Of a DNA stretch of 7,107 nt, positions 1-6,204 are shown piece after piece (the stretch's first letter is position 1; each line of letters opens with the position of its first letter). The stretch is from Lachnospiraceae bacterium UBA7012. Lineage in GTDB: Bacteria; Bacillota; Clostridia; Lachnospirales; Lachnospiraceae. A program made the translations under genes and the position numbers. Under the pieces are notes generated by a model. That model was not told the origin of the DNA and did not search any database. It was given only the letters and a program-made list of their open reading frames with translations. Location of the stretch: assembly GCA_002449595.1 (NCBI GenBank), contig DJXE01000163.1:1117-8223 (forward strand), read 5' to 3'.

Positions 1-86
1 TCCAGAAAATGCTGCCGCAGCGCGCCCTCGCCGCCGACAGTCTCAATGACGGCGCTCGCACCGACCGCCAGTTCCCTCAGTGTCAT
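1..86 (-). CDS. feoA: FeoA-family ferrous iron transport protein, N-terminal fragment
   Basis: This is the first 28 codons of a gene that runs off the left edge of the window. The translation starts MTLRELAVGASAVIETVGG and continues to HFL. That matches the start of FeoA-type SH3-like proteins (an M-x-L-x-E-L opening, then a V-G-x-S-A-x-I segment, then V-G-G-E-G-A-L-R, after which the family has L-D-M-G-I). FeoA proteins are small cytoplasmic partners of the FeoB ferrous iron transporter, so feoB or a second feoA may follow outside the window. The start ATG is at 86-84. A GGGG-containing ribosome binding site lies at 103-100, with a rather long 13-nt spacing and no closer in-frame start codon. 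The gene begins 34 nt after the glucosidase stop codon, with no terminator seen between them, so read-through from upstream is likely. The family call is good despite the short fragment; the exact role cannot be judged from 28 residues. Confidence 0.8.
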   Translation of the reverse strand, partial: MTLRELAVGASAVIETVGGEGALRQHFL

Positions 87-120
87 ATTACAGATATTTC
101 CCCTTTTATTACTCTTTGAC

Positions 121-1887
121 TCAGCGGATGACGCGCAGCTCGAATGGCTGCAGCACATCCTCATCCCGCTCTTTCACGTTGGAGAAAAGCATCTCGCCGC
201 CCCTCGCGAGCACCGCCTCCCGCAGCGTCTCCGGGACCGGCTTCGCCGCGCCGCTGAAATTGCAGATCACAAGGAACCCGTCCTGCGGTGCTTCCGGAAG
301 CGCCCTCTCATAAGCGAACAGGTCCTCATCTTCCGGAAGAAGATCGCGGAACGCCCCGTAGACCGCCGCCTCATCCGTCTGCTTGAAGCGGATCAGCTGC
401 CGGTAGAACGCGAGCACCGAGTCCGGGTCCTCCATCTGGCGCGCGACGTTGATGCTCTGATAGTTCGGATTGACCTTCTCCCACGGCTCACTGCCCATTG
501 TGAAGCCGGCGAAGGCGCTGTCGTCCCACTGCATCGGAGTCCGCGCGTTGTCCCTGCCCTTTTTCAGGATCGACTGAAAAGCCTTTTCCGCCGCATCCCC
601 GCCTTTCTTACACTCTTCGTTATAGAAGTTGATGCTCTCGATGTCCCTGAGATCCTCCGGCGACGCGAACGGCATGTTCAGCATGCCGATCTCCTCGCCC
701 TGGAAGATATAGGAAGTCCCGCGCATGAGGTGCATCGCCGCGCCGAGCATCTTTGCCGCGCGGGTGCGGAGCGTCTCGAACGCCGCGGCGTAAGCCGCAT
801 CCTGTCCCTGCGCTCCCTCCGGCAGATTCGCGATGGCCGCCCTCGCCGCCGCGTCCAGATCCACGAACCGGGACAGCGGACGGGGCTGGTCATGGTTCGA
901 CCAGAACAGGCTCCCCCAGGTATTCTCCGCGACCTGCTGCCAGGTGCGGACTCTTCTCTTCCACTCCTTCAGGGAGAACGGGATCACGTTCCACTTGCCG
1001 CCCTCGCCGCTGTCGACTTCCATGAGCGCGTCCTGGAAGATCATGTCCAGTTCCCGGTTCTCCGGGTCCATGAGCCGGCTTCCCGTCTCGGGTGAGCTGA
1101 ACGGCGTCTCGCCGACGCACATCGCGTCGCGCCCGTCAAAGCAGCGCCTGCGCATCTCCTGGAGGTGGTCATGAAGCTTTTCCTGATTTGCAAAGTGCTC
1201 GGGGCAGAACACATAGCCAGCGCCGGAAGATGCTCCGTCCGGCAGGCCCTCCTCCTTCGCGATCAGGTTGATGACGTCCATCCGGAAGCCGTCGATTCCC
1301 TTGTCCATCCACCAGTTCATCATCCGGTAGACTTCCTCGCGCAGCCGCGGGTTCTCCCAGTTGAGATCCGGCTGCTTCTGCGAGAACAGGTGGAGGTAGT
1401 ACTCGTCGGTAGCCTCGTCGTAGGTCCAGGCGGACGGCGTGAAGAACGACGCCCAGTTGTTGGGCTCGTCTCCGGGTTCCTTCCCTTTTCCCTTTCTCCA
1501 GATATAGAAATCCCTGTATGGGTTGTCCTTCGACTTCCGCGCCTCCACAAACCAGGCGTGCTCGTCGGAGGTGTGGTTGACCACGAGGTCCATGATGATC
1601 CGGATCCCGCGCGCGTGCGCCGCGGCGAGGAGCTCGTCAAAGTCCGCCATGGTCCCGAACTCGTCCATGATGTCCCGGTAGTCGCTGATGTCGTAGCCCA
1701 TGTCGTCGTTCGGCGACTTGTAGATGGGGTTCAGCCAGATCGCGCGAATGCCGAGCTGCTCCAGATAGTCCATCCGCTGCAGGATGCCGCGCAGGTCGCC
1801 GATCCCGTCGCCGTTCGAGTCCTGAAAGCTGCGCGGGTAGAGCTGGTAGATGACGCTCTCTTTCCACCACTTTCTGTCGTTATGCAT
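121..1887 (-). CDS. GH13 alpha-glucosidase, oligo-1,6-glucosidase type
   Basis: This is a complete 588-residue retaining alpha-glucosidase of glycoside hydrolase family 13 (oligo-1,6-glucosidase / dextran glucosidase / trehalose-6-phosphate hydrolase group), predicted to be cytoplasmic because no signal peptide is visible. The (beta/alpha)8 barrel motifs are all present: a calcium-site loop DSNGDGIGD at 23-31, DLVVNH at 100-105, QPDLNW at 172-177, GFRMDVIN at 200-207 with nucleophile D204, the acid/base E260 in VGET, and NHDQPR at 331-336 with D333. V205 directly after the nucleophile is the residue that marks alpha-1,6 (isomaltose) specificity in this group; alpha-1,4 maltases usually have Ala or Thr there. 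Substrates are therefore likely isomalto-oligosaccharides or limit dextrins, although trehalose-6-phosphate hydrolase cannot be fully excluded. An Ala-rich stretch at about 342-372 is longer than is usual for the family. The start ATG has an AGGAG site 7 nt upstream. The gene follows fhs by 108 nt and precedes feoA by 34 nt. Confidence 0.95.
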   Translation of the reverse strand: MHNDRKWWKESVIYQLYPRSFQDSNGDGIGDLRGILQRMDYLEQLGIRAIWLNPIYKSPNDDMGYDISDYRDIMDEFGTMADFDELLAAAHARGIRIIMDLVVNHTSDEHAWFVEARKSKDNPYRDFYIWRKGKGKEPGDEPNNWASFFTPSAWTYDEATDEYYLHLFSQKQPDLNWENPRLREEVYRMMNWWMDKGIDGFRMDVINLIAKEEGLPDGASSGAGYVFCPEHFANQEKLHDHLQEMRRRCFDGRDAMCVGETPFSSPETGSRLMDPENRELDMIFQDALMEVDSGEGGKWNVIPFSLKEWKRRVRTWQQVAENTWGSLFWSNHDQPRPLSRFVDLDAAARAAIANLPEGAQGQDAAYAAAFETLRTRAAKMLGAAMHLMRGTSYIFQGEEIGMLNMPFASPEDLRDIESINFYNEECKKGGDAAEKAFQSILKKGRDNARTPMQWDDSAFAGFTMGSEPWEKVNPNYQSINVARQMEDPDSVLAFYRQLIRFKQTDEAAVYGAFRDLLPEDEDLFAYERALPEAPQDGFLVICNFSGAAKPVPETLREAVLARGGEMLFSNVKERDEDVLQPFELRVIR

Positions 1888-1933
1888 ATTGCCTCTCCTC
1901 TCCCGCGCCTGCCTTGCGTCCGGCGGGCGCGTC

Positions 1934-1965
1934 CGTCAGGAGCGGCCTGTGACCCGCTCCTGACG
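1934..1965 (-). terminator. Hairpin after fhs, possible terminator without U-tract
   Basis: A perfect 12-bp inverted repeat with an 8-nt loop: the arm at 1934-1945 (CGTCAGGAGCGG) pairs with 1954-1965. It begins 31 nt after the fhs stop codon, in the 108-nt gap before the glucosidase. The position and stem strength fit a transcription end point, but neither strand has a run of T after the stem. It could instead be a factor-dependent terminator, an mRNA-stabilising structure or a processing site. Nothing resembling a sigma-A promoter is visible in the GC-rich remainder of the gap, so the glucosidase may depend on read-through past this hairpin. Confidence 0.4.
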
Positions 1966-1995
1966 AGGTGCCGATGTCTGCTGCCGGGCGTTCGA

Positions 1996-3672
1996 TCAGA
2001 ACAGTCCGGTGATTCTCTCTCCGTCCACGACGTCGATGTCCATCGCCGCAGGGTGGCGCGGAAGGCCGGGCATCGCGACGATCTGTCCCGTCTGGACGAC
2101 GACGAAGCCGGCGCCGGCCGAGATGTAGACTTCGCGGACCGTGAGCGTGAACCCGTCGGGGCGCCCGAGCTTCGCGGGGTCGTCCGACAGGGAATACTGC
2201 GTCTTTGCCATGCAGACCGGAAGCTGGCCGAAGCCGAGCTCTTCCAGCTGGCGGAGCTGCTTCTCCGCAGCCGCGGTGTAAGTGACGTCGCCTGCGCCGT
2301 AGATCTCCTTCGCGACCGTCTCGATCTTCTCGCGCAGGGACTTGTCCAGCGCGTAGATCGGATGATATTCGCTCGCCTTCGTCTCGATCGTCTGAAGGAC
2401 CTTTTCCGCGAGCGCCGTGCCGCCGGCGCCGCCGTCCGCCCAGACGGTCGCCTTCGCGAACTCGCAGTCATGCTCCCTGCAGTACTCCTCGACGATCCGG
2501 CTCTCTTCTTCCGTGTCGGTGACGAAGGAGTTTAGGGCGACCACTGCGGGCACGCCGTACTTCCTGATGTTCTCGATGTGCTTGCCAAGGTTCACGATGC
2601 CCTTCTTCAGCGCCTCGATATTCTCCTGTTTCAGCTCCGCCTTCGGGACGCCGCCGTTGTACTTGAGCGCCTGGATGCTGGCGACGATGACGACCGCCGA
2701 AGGGTTCAGGCCCGCCATACGGCACTTGATGTCGAGGAACTTCTCCGCGCCGAGGTCGGCGCCGAAGCCCGCCTCCGTGACGACGTAGTCCGCCATCTTC
2801 AGCGCGGTCTTCGTCGCGCGGATGGAGTTGCAGCCGTGCGCGATGTTCGCGAACGGACCGCCGTGGACGAACGCCGGCGTGTGGCCGATCGTCTGCATGA
2901 GGTTCGGGCGGATCGCCTGGACCATGAGCGAAGCCATGGCGCCGACCGCGCCGAGCTGCTCCGCGCGGACCGGCTGTCCCGCGTAGTCATACGCGACGAC
3001 GATGTTGCCGAAGCGCCTCTTCAGGTCTTCCATGTCCTCCGCGAGGCAGAGGATCGCCATGATCTCGGACGCCGCCGTGATGACGAAGTGGTCCTCGCGG
3101 ACAGGGCCGTTGATCTTGCCGCCCATGCCGATCGCGATATCCCTCAGGGCGCGGTCATTCATGTCCATGCAGCGCTTCCAGACGACGCGCGTGGGATCGA
3201 TGCCGAGCGCGTTGCCGAAGTGGATGTGGTTGTCGATCATCGCCGCGAGCAGGTTGTTCGCTGTCGTGATCGCGTGGAAGTCGCCGGTGAAGTGCAGGTT
3301 CAGATCCTCCATCGGGACGAGCTGCGCGTAGCCGCCGCCGGCCGCGCCGCCCTTGACGCCGAAGCAAGGACCGAGGGAGGGCTCCCGCAGCGCGAGCATT
3401 GCCTTCTTCCCGAGCAGGGACAGCGCGTCCGCAAGTCCGATGCTGATCGTGGTCTTGCCCTCGCCCGCGGGCGTCGGGTTGATCGCCGTGACGAGGATCA
3501 GCTTGCCGTCCGGATTCCCCTGCACGCTCTGCATGTATTCTTCCGTGACTTTTGCCTTATACTTTCCGTAGAGTTCGAGGTCGTCTTCCTTCACGCCGAT
3601 CTGTTCGGCGATCTTTACGATCGGGAGCTTTTCCGCCTCCTGTGCGATCTCAATGTCCGTTTTGTAAGCCAT
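1996..3672 (-). CDS. fhs: Formate-tetrahydrofolate ligase
   Basis: This complete 558-residue protein is full length for the family (about 556-560 residues). It catalyses the ATP-dependent formation of 10-formyl-tetrahydrofolate from formate and tetrahydrofolate in the cytoplasm. The product feeds purine synthesis and Met-tRNA formylation, and in acetogens the methyl branch of the Wood-Ljungdahl pathway; the window does not show which use applies. Visible signatures are the P-loop [10 protein letters not shown] at 66-75, the segment [10 protein letters not shown] at 97-106, the family signature with [11 protein letters not shown] at 105-115, and a conserved W411 in the folate-site region ([10 protein letters not shown]). 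The second family signature reads [12 protein letters not shown] at 330-341, with Q334 where Arg is usual. The ATG start is supported by AAAGGA 9 nt upstream. The neighbours (pseC 114 nt upstream, the glucosidase 108 nt downstream) have no metabolic link to it, so this looks like an independently placed housekeeping gene. Confidence 0.98.
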   Translation of the reverse strand: MAYKTDIEIAQEAEKLPIVKIAEQIGVKEDDLELYGKYKAKVTEEYMQSVQGNPDGKLILVTAINPTPAGEGKTTISIGLADALSLLGKKAMLALREPSLGPCFGVKGGAAGGGYAQLVPMEDLNLHFTGDFHAITTANNLLAAMIDNHIHFGNALGIDPTRVVWKRCMDMNDRALRDIAIGMGGKINGPVREDHFVITAASEIMAILCLAEDMEDLKRRFGNIVVAYDYAGQPVRAEQLGAVGAMASLMVQAIRPNLMQTIGHTPAFVHGGPFANIAHGCNSIRATKTALKMADYVVTEAGFGADLGAEKFLDIKCRMAGLNPSAVVIVASIQALKYNGGVPKAELKQENIEALKKGIVNLGKHIENIRKYGVPAVVALNSFVTDTEEESRIVEEYCREHDCEFAKATVWADGGAGGTALAEKVLQTIETKASEYHPIYALDKSLREKIETVAKEIYGAGDVTYTAAAEKQLRQLEELGFGQLPVCMAKTQYSLSDDPAKLGRPDGFTLTVREVYISAGAGFVVVQTGQIVAMPGLPRHPAAMDIDVVDGERITGLF

Positions 3673-3746
3673 TTTCCCCTGTCCTTTCTTATGAACGAGC
3701 AGTTACTGTATCTCTCCGTTTGATTAACGATTCACACTTGCTGTTT

Positions 3747-3779
3747 CAGCGGGCGGCATGCCGTATTCCGCCGCCGCTG
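3747..3779 (-). terminator. GC-rich hairpin after pseC, possible terminator
   Basis: The arms 3747-3757 and 3770-3779 pair over 10 bp with one bulged G at 3752 and a 12-nt loop. The structure begins 7 nt after the pseC stop codon, in the 114-nt gap before fhs, which is a normal place for a terminator. No T-run follows on the minus strand (the next bases are AAACAGCAAG), so an intrinsic terminator of the standard kind is not supported. The rest of the gap toward fhs is AT-richer but holds no good -35/-10 pair, and no ZTP or tetrahydrofolate riboswitch core was recognised. Confidence 0.3.
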
Positions 3780-3786
3780 CGTGACG

Positions 3787-5055
3787 TTACCTGGCGTACC
3801 ACGCGCAGATCCTCTGCACAGCCGTGATCACGCTCTCCACGTCCTCGTCCGACATCCCGTGGTAGAACGGGATCGTCAGCATCTCGCTGTAGAGCTTCTC
3901 CGCCTCTGGGCACAGCCCCTGCCCGTAGCCGATCTCCTGGTAATACGGGAACGTGTAGATCGGGATGTAGTGCACGTTGCAGACGATATTCTCGGCGCCC
4001 ATTGCCGCGAAAAACTCCGCCCGGTCGATCGAGATCTTCTCCGGATTCAGGCGCAGGATGTACAGGTGCCGCACGCTGTCCGACCCCTCCGTCTCCTTCT
4101 GCACGACGAGCTGCGGGATCTTGGAAAACGCCTCATCATAGCGCCTCCGGATCTCCTTCCTGCGCGCCGCGAACTGCGGAAGCTTCTTCAGCTGGCTCCC
4201 GATGAGGGCCGACTGCATGTCCGTGATGCGGTAGTTGGTCGAGAGCGCGACCTGCTCGTAGTACCACGGCCCGTCCGGCTCCTTCGACATCAGGGAAGGA
4301 TCCCGCGTGATCCCGTGGGTGCGCATCACGAGAAGCTTCTTGTAATACTCCTCATTGTCGGTCAGGACCGCGCCGCCTTCGCCGCCGCAGATCGTCTTGA
4401 CCGGGTGGAAGCTCATGACGGTCATGTCGGCGAACTGCCCGATCCGGCGCGTCTCGCCCTTCACAGGATCGGATTCCCTGTGAAAAGCCTTTTCCCCCGC
4501 CTCATCATCAAACCGGCCCTGCCAGGTGTAGGTCGTGCCGATCGAGTGGCACGCGTCCTCGATATAGACGAGCCCGTGCTTCCTCGCGATCCGCAGGAAC
4601 GCCTCCTCATCGACGGCCTGCCCGCCGAAGTCGACCGGGATGATCGCCTTCGTCTTCTCCGTGATCTTCTCCTCCGCGCGCGCGGGGCTCAGCTGCCAGG
4701 TCTCCGGATCAATGTCCGCAAACACCGGCCGCGCGCCGCAGTACAGCGCGCAGTTCGCGGAGGCCGCAAACGTGATCGGGGTCGTGATGACCTCGTCCCC
4801 CGCGCCGACGCCCGCCGCGAGGCAGGCGATGTGCAGCGCCGCCGTGCCGCTGCTGCAGAGCACGGCGTACTTCGCGCCCGTCACCTCGCAGAGCCCCCGC
4901 TCCGCCGCATCGATCGCCGGCCCGCAGGTCAGGAAATCGCTGCGCATGACCTCCGCCACCGCGTCGATGTCCGACTGGTCGATCGACTGGTGCGCGTAGA
5001 AGATCTTTGAATCCCTGACCGGAGTGCCTCCGGCCGCCGCAGGTCTCACATCCAT
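3787..5055 (-). CDS. pseC: PseC-like UDP-4-keto-6-deoxy-sugar aminotransferase
   Basis: This 422-residue, PLP-dependent DegT/DnrJ/EryC1/StrS-family aminotransferase is probably UDP-4-amino-4,6-dideoxy-N-acetyl-beta-L-altrosamine transaminase. It would aminate the 4-keto product of PseB in the cytoplasm on the way to pseudaminic acid or a related amino sugar of surface glycans. Motifs in order: SSGTAAL at 68-74 (phosphate binding), TTPITFAASAN at 91-101, VDFGGQ at 141-146, IEDACHSIG at 165-173 with D167 for the pyridine nitrogen, and SFHPVKTICGGEGGA at 215-229 with Schiff-base lysine K220. The protein is about 40-50 residues longer than typical PseC. Part of this is a roughly 25-residue insertion at about 178-203, just before the strand leading to K220. 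The ATG start is supported by AGGAG 7 nt upstream. It follows pseB by 118 nt. PseB next door is the main reason to choose PseC over other DegT-family aminotransferases. Confidence 0.88.
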   Translation of the reverse strand: MDVRPAAAGGTPVRDSKIFYAHQSIDQSDIDAVAEVMRSDFLTCGPAIDAAERGLCEVTGAKYAVLCSSGTAALHIACLAAGVGAGDEVITTPITFAASANCALYCGARPVFADIDPETWQLSPARAEEKITEKTKAIIPVDFGGQAVDEEAFLRIARKHGLVYIEDACHSIGTTYTWQGRFDDEAGEKAFHRESDPVKGETRRIGQFADMTVMSFHPVKTICGGEGGAVLTDNEEYYKKLLVMRTHGITRDPSLMSKEPDGPWYYEQVALSTNYRITDMQSALIGSQLKKLPQFAARRKEIRRRYDEAFSKIPQLVVQKETEGSDSVRHLYILRLNPEKISIDRAEFFAAMGAENIVCNVHYIPIYTFPYYQEIGYGQGLCPEAEKLYSEMLTIPFYHGMSDEDVESVITAVQRICAWYAR

Positions 5056-5079
5056 AACTCTTCTCCTTCCAAAACGATA

Positions 5080-5115
5080 GGTGCTGAATCATTACTAAGC
5101 GTAATATTCAGCACC
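5080..5115 (-). other. Strong hairpin in the pseC leader
   Basis: An outer 10-bp perfect inverted repeat (GGTGCTGAAT at 5080-5089, its complement at 5106-5115) continues into an inner 5-bp repeat (ATTAC at 5091-5095, GTAAT at 5101-5105). C5090 is a single bulge and the loop is 5 nt (5096-5100), giving 15 bp in all. In the transcript the stem ends 24 nt before the pseC ATG and 9 nt before its AGGAG core. The bases after it on the minus strand (TATCGTTTTGG) include only four T, so this is at best a weak intrinsic terminator. An attenuator, an mRNA stabiliser protecting the pseC message, or a protein-binding palindrome are alternatives. The inner part is AT-rich against a GC-rich background. Confidence 0.6.
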
Positions 5116-5123
5116 CTCTCACC

Positions 5124-5140
5124 GGGATGCACTGCACCCC
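5124..5140 (-). other. Small hairpin between pseB and pseC
   Basis: In the minus-strand transcript a 7-bp stem (GGGGTGC pairing with GCATCCC, one G-U pair) closes a 3-nt loop. It lies about 34 nt after the pseB stop and just upstream of the larger hairpin at 5080-5115. No T-run follows. It may act together with the larger stem, or may be a chance structure in GC-rich DNA. Confidence 0.25.
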
Positions 5141-5173
5141 GTCCTTCGCTTCAAATCGTCTTTAAGATCCGCC

Positions 5174-6187
5174 TCAACAGACCGTCACCTCGCGCAGCCT
5201 CTCGCGGATCTCGTCGACGCTCATCCACTCTTTGTTGTTTCCGGAAGAATACGCGAACCCGTCCTCGACCTTTTTCCCCGACAGGTCCGGGACCTGGCGG
5301 TCATTGTAGGTGATCTGCGGATAGATCACGTAGTTCTTCTCAAATTCATACGTCGTCGCGGAATCTTCCGGCGTGATCATGACCTCATGGAGCTTCTCGC
5401 CGGGACGGATCCCGGTCTCCTTCGTCGTGCAGCCGGGAAGCATGGCCTCCGCGAGATCCTTCACGTAGAACGAAGGGATCTTGCTGATGAACGTCTCACC
5501 GCCCTTCGCCTCCGCGAGGGCCTTGATCACGAGCTCCACGCCCTGCTCCAGGCTGATCCAGAACCGCGTCATGCGGTAGTCCGTGATCGGGAGCGTCGTC
5601 TCGCCGCGCTCGATCAGGCTCCGGAAGAACGGGATGACGCTGCCGCGGCTTCCTGCGACGTTGCCGTAGCGGACGATCGAGAAGTTGATGTCCTTGCTGC
5701 CCGCGTACGCGTTCGCCGCGATGAAAAGCTTGTCAGAGACGAGCTTCGTGCCGCCGTAGAGGTTGACGGGGTTGACCGCCTTGTCCGTGGACAGGGCGAC
5801 GACCTTCTTCACGCCGGTGTCCAGGCTCGCGTCGATGACGTTCTGCGCGCCGCCGACGTTGGTCTTGATCGCCTCCGCGGGATTGTACTCGCACGCCGGC
5901 ACCTGCTTGAGCGCCGCCGCGTGAATGCAGTAGTCCGTGCCCTCGAGCGCCCTCTTCAACCTGTCGCAGTCGCGCACGTCGCCGATGAAATAGCGCATCT
6001 TGTCCGCGTGCGCCTTGAAGAACTCGTCGTTCGACATGACGAACTGTTTGTATTCGTCCCTCGAATAGACGATGATCTTCTTCGGCTCATAGTGCTCGAG
6101 CACATAGCGGGAAAAGCATTTCCCGAAGGATCCCGTGCCTCCTGTGATCAGTATTGTTTTGTCTTTTAAAAGATTTGCATCCGCCAT
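5174..6187 (-). CDS. pseB: UDP-N-acetylglucosamine 4,6-dehydratase (inverting), PseB
   Basis: This complete 337-residue short-chain dehydrogenase/reductase is of the PseB/FlaA1 type. It converts UDP-GlcNAc to UDP-2-acetamido-2,6-dideoxy-L-arabino-hex-4-ulose in the cytoplasm, the first step toward pseudaminic acid. Visible features: the NAD(P)-binding loop GGTGSFG at 16-22, SRDEYKQ at 42-48, GDVRD at 69-73, AALKQVP at 91-97, STDKAVNPVNLYGGTK at 133-148 with the D135-K136 pair and Y144/K148 expected for the inverting dehydratases, and RYGNVAGSRGSV at 173-184. The length is normal. The start follows the regulator stop codon by 15 nt, and the ribosome binding site overlaps that stop. The partner aminotransferase PseC is 118 nt downstream. 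Later pathway genes (pseH, pseG, pseI, pseF) are not in the window, so the final sugar is inferred, not shown. Confidence 0.95.
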   Translation of the reverse strand: MADANLLKDKTILITGGTGSFGKCFSRYVLEHYEPKKIIVYSRDEYKQFVMSNDEFFKAHADKMRYFIGDVRDCDRLKRALEGTDYCIHAAALKQVPACEYNPAEAIKTNVGGAQNVIDASLDTGVKKVVALSTDKAVNPVNLYGGTKLVSDKLFIAANAYAGSKDINFSIVRYGNVAGSRGSVIPFFRSLIERGETTLPITDYRMTRFWISLEQGVELVIKALAEAKGGETFISKIPSFYVKDLAEAMLPGCTTKETGIRPGEKLHEVMITPEDSATTYEFEKNYVIYPQITYNDRQVPDLSGKKVEDGFAYSSGNNKEWMSVDEIRERLREVTVC

Positions 6188-6198
6188 AAAAACGTCTG

Positions 6199-6204
6199 TC
6201 CCCT
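6199..6204 (-). promoter_or_regulatory. pseB ribosome binding site overlapping upstream stop codon
   Basis: AGGGGA in the minus-strand transcript shares its first bases with the TAG stop (6205-6203) of the metal-dependent regulator, and lies 12 nt upstream of the pseB ATG after GGGG. The overlap suggests that ribosomes finishing the regulator could help start pseB, so the two proteins are probably made from one message. Confidence 0.6.

Noticed and set aside
87..120. Iron-repressor operator in front of feoA
   Set aside because: The 34-nt gap is AT-rich but shows no dyad like the DtxR 19-bp box. A site could lie further upstream.
46..1095. Long open plus-strand frame opposite the glucosidase
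   Set aside because: It is the antisense of a gene with all GH13 motifs. Its translation is rich in Arg, Leu, Val and His, typical of shadows of GC-rich genes, and shows no domain.
1165..2535. 456-codon open plus-strand frame spanning two genes and their gap
   Set aside because: It runs antisense to both the glucosidase and fhs. High GC content lowers stop frequency here, and the protein resembles no family.
2578..3723. 381-codon open plus-strand frame opposite fhs
   Set aside because: Antisense shadow of a perfectly conserved fhs, with Arg/Asp/Val-rich low-information composition.
3673..3786. ZTP or tetrahydrofolate riboswitch upstream of fhs
   Set aside because: Such elements can precede folate genes in related bacteria, but no conserved ZTP (pfl) core or THF-riboswitch core could be recognised in this 114-nt gap. 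A covariance-model search would settle it.
3781..5010. 409-codon open plus-strand frame opposite pseC
   Set aside because: Antisense shadow; the minus-strand frame carries every PLP-aminotransferase motif and a good ribosome binding site.
5387..6169. 260-codon open plus-strand frame opposite pseB
   Set aside because: Antisense shadow of a normal-length PseB; no recognisable domain in the plus-strand translation.
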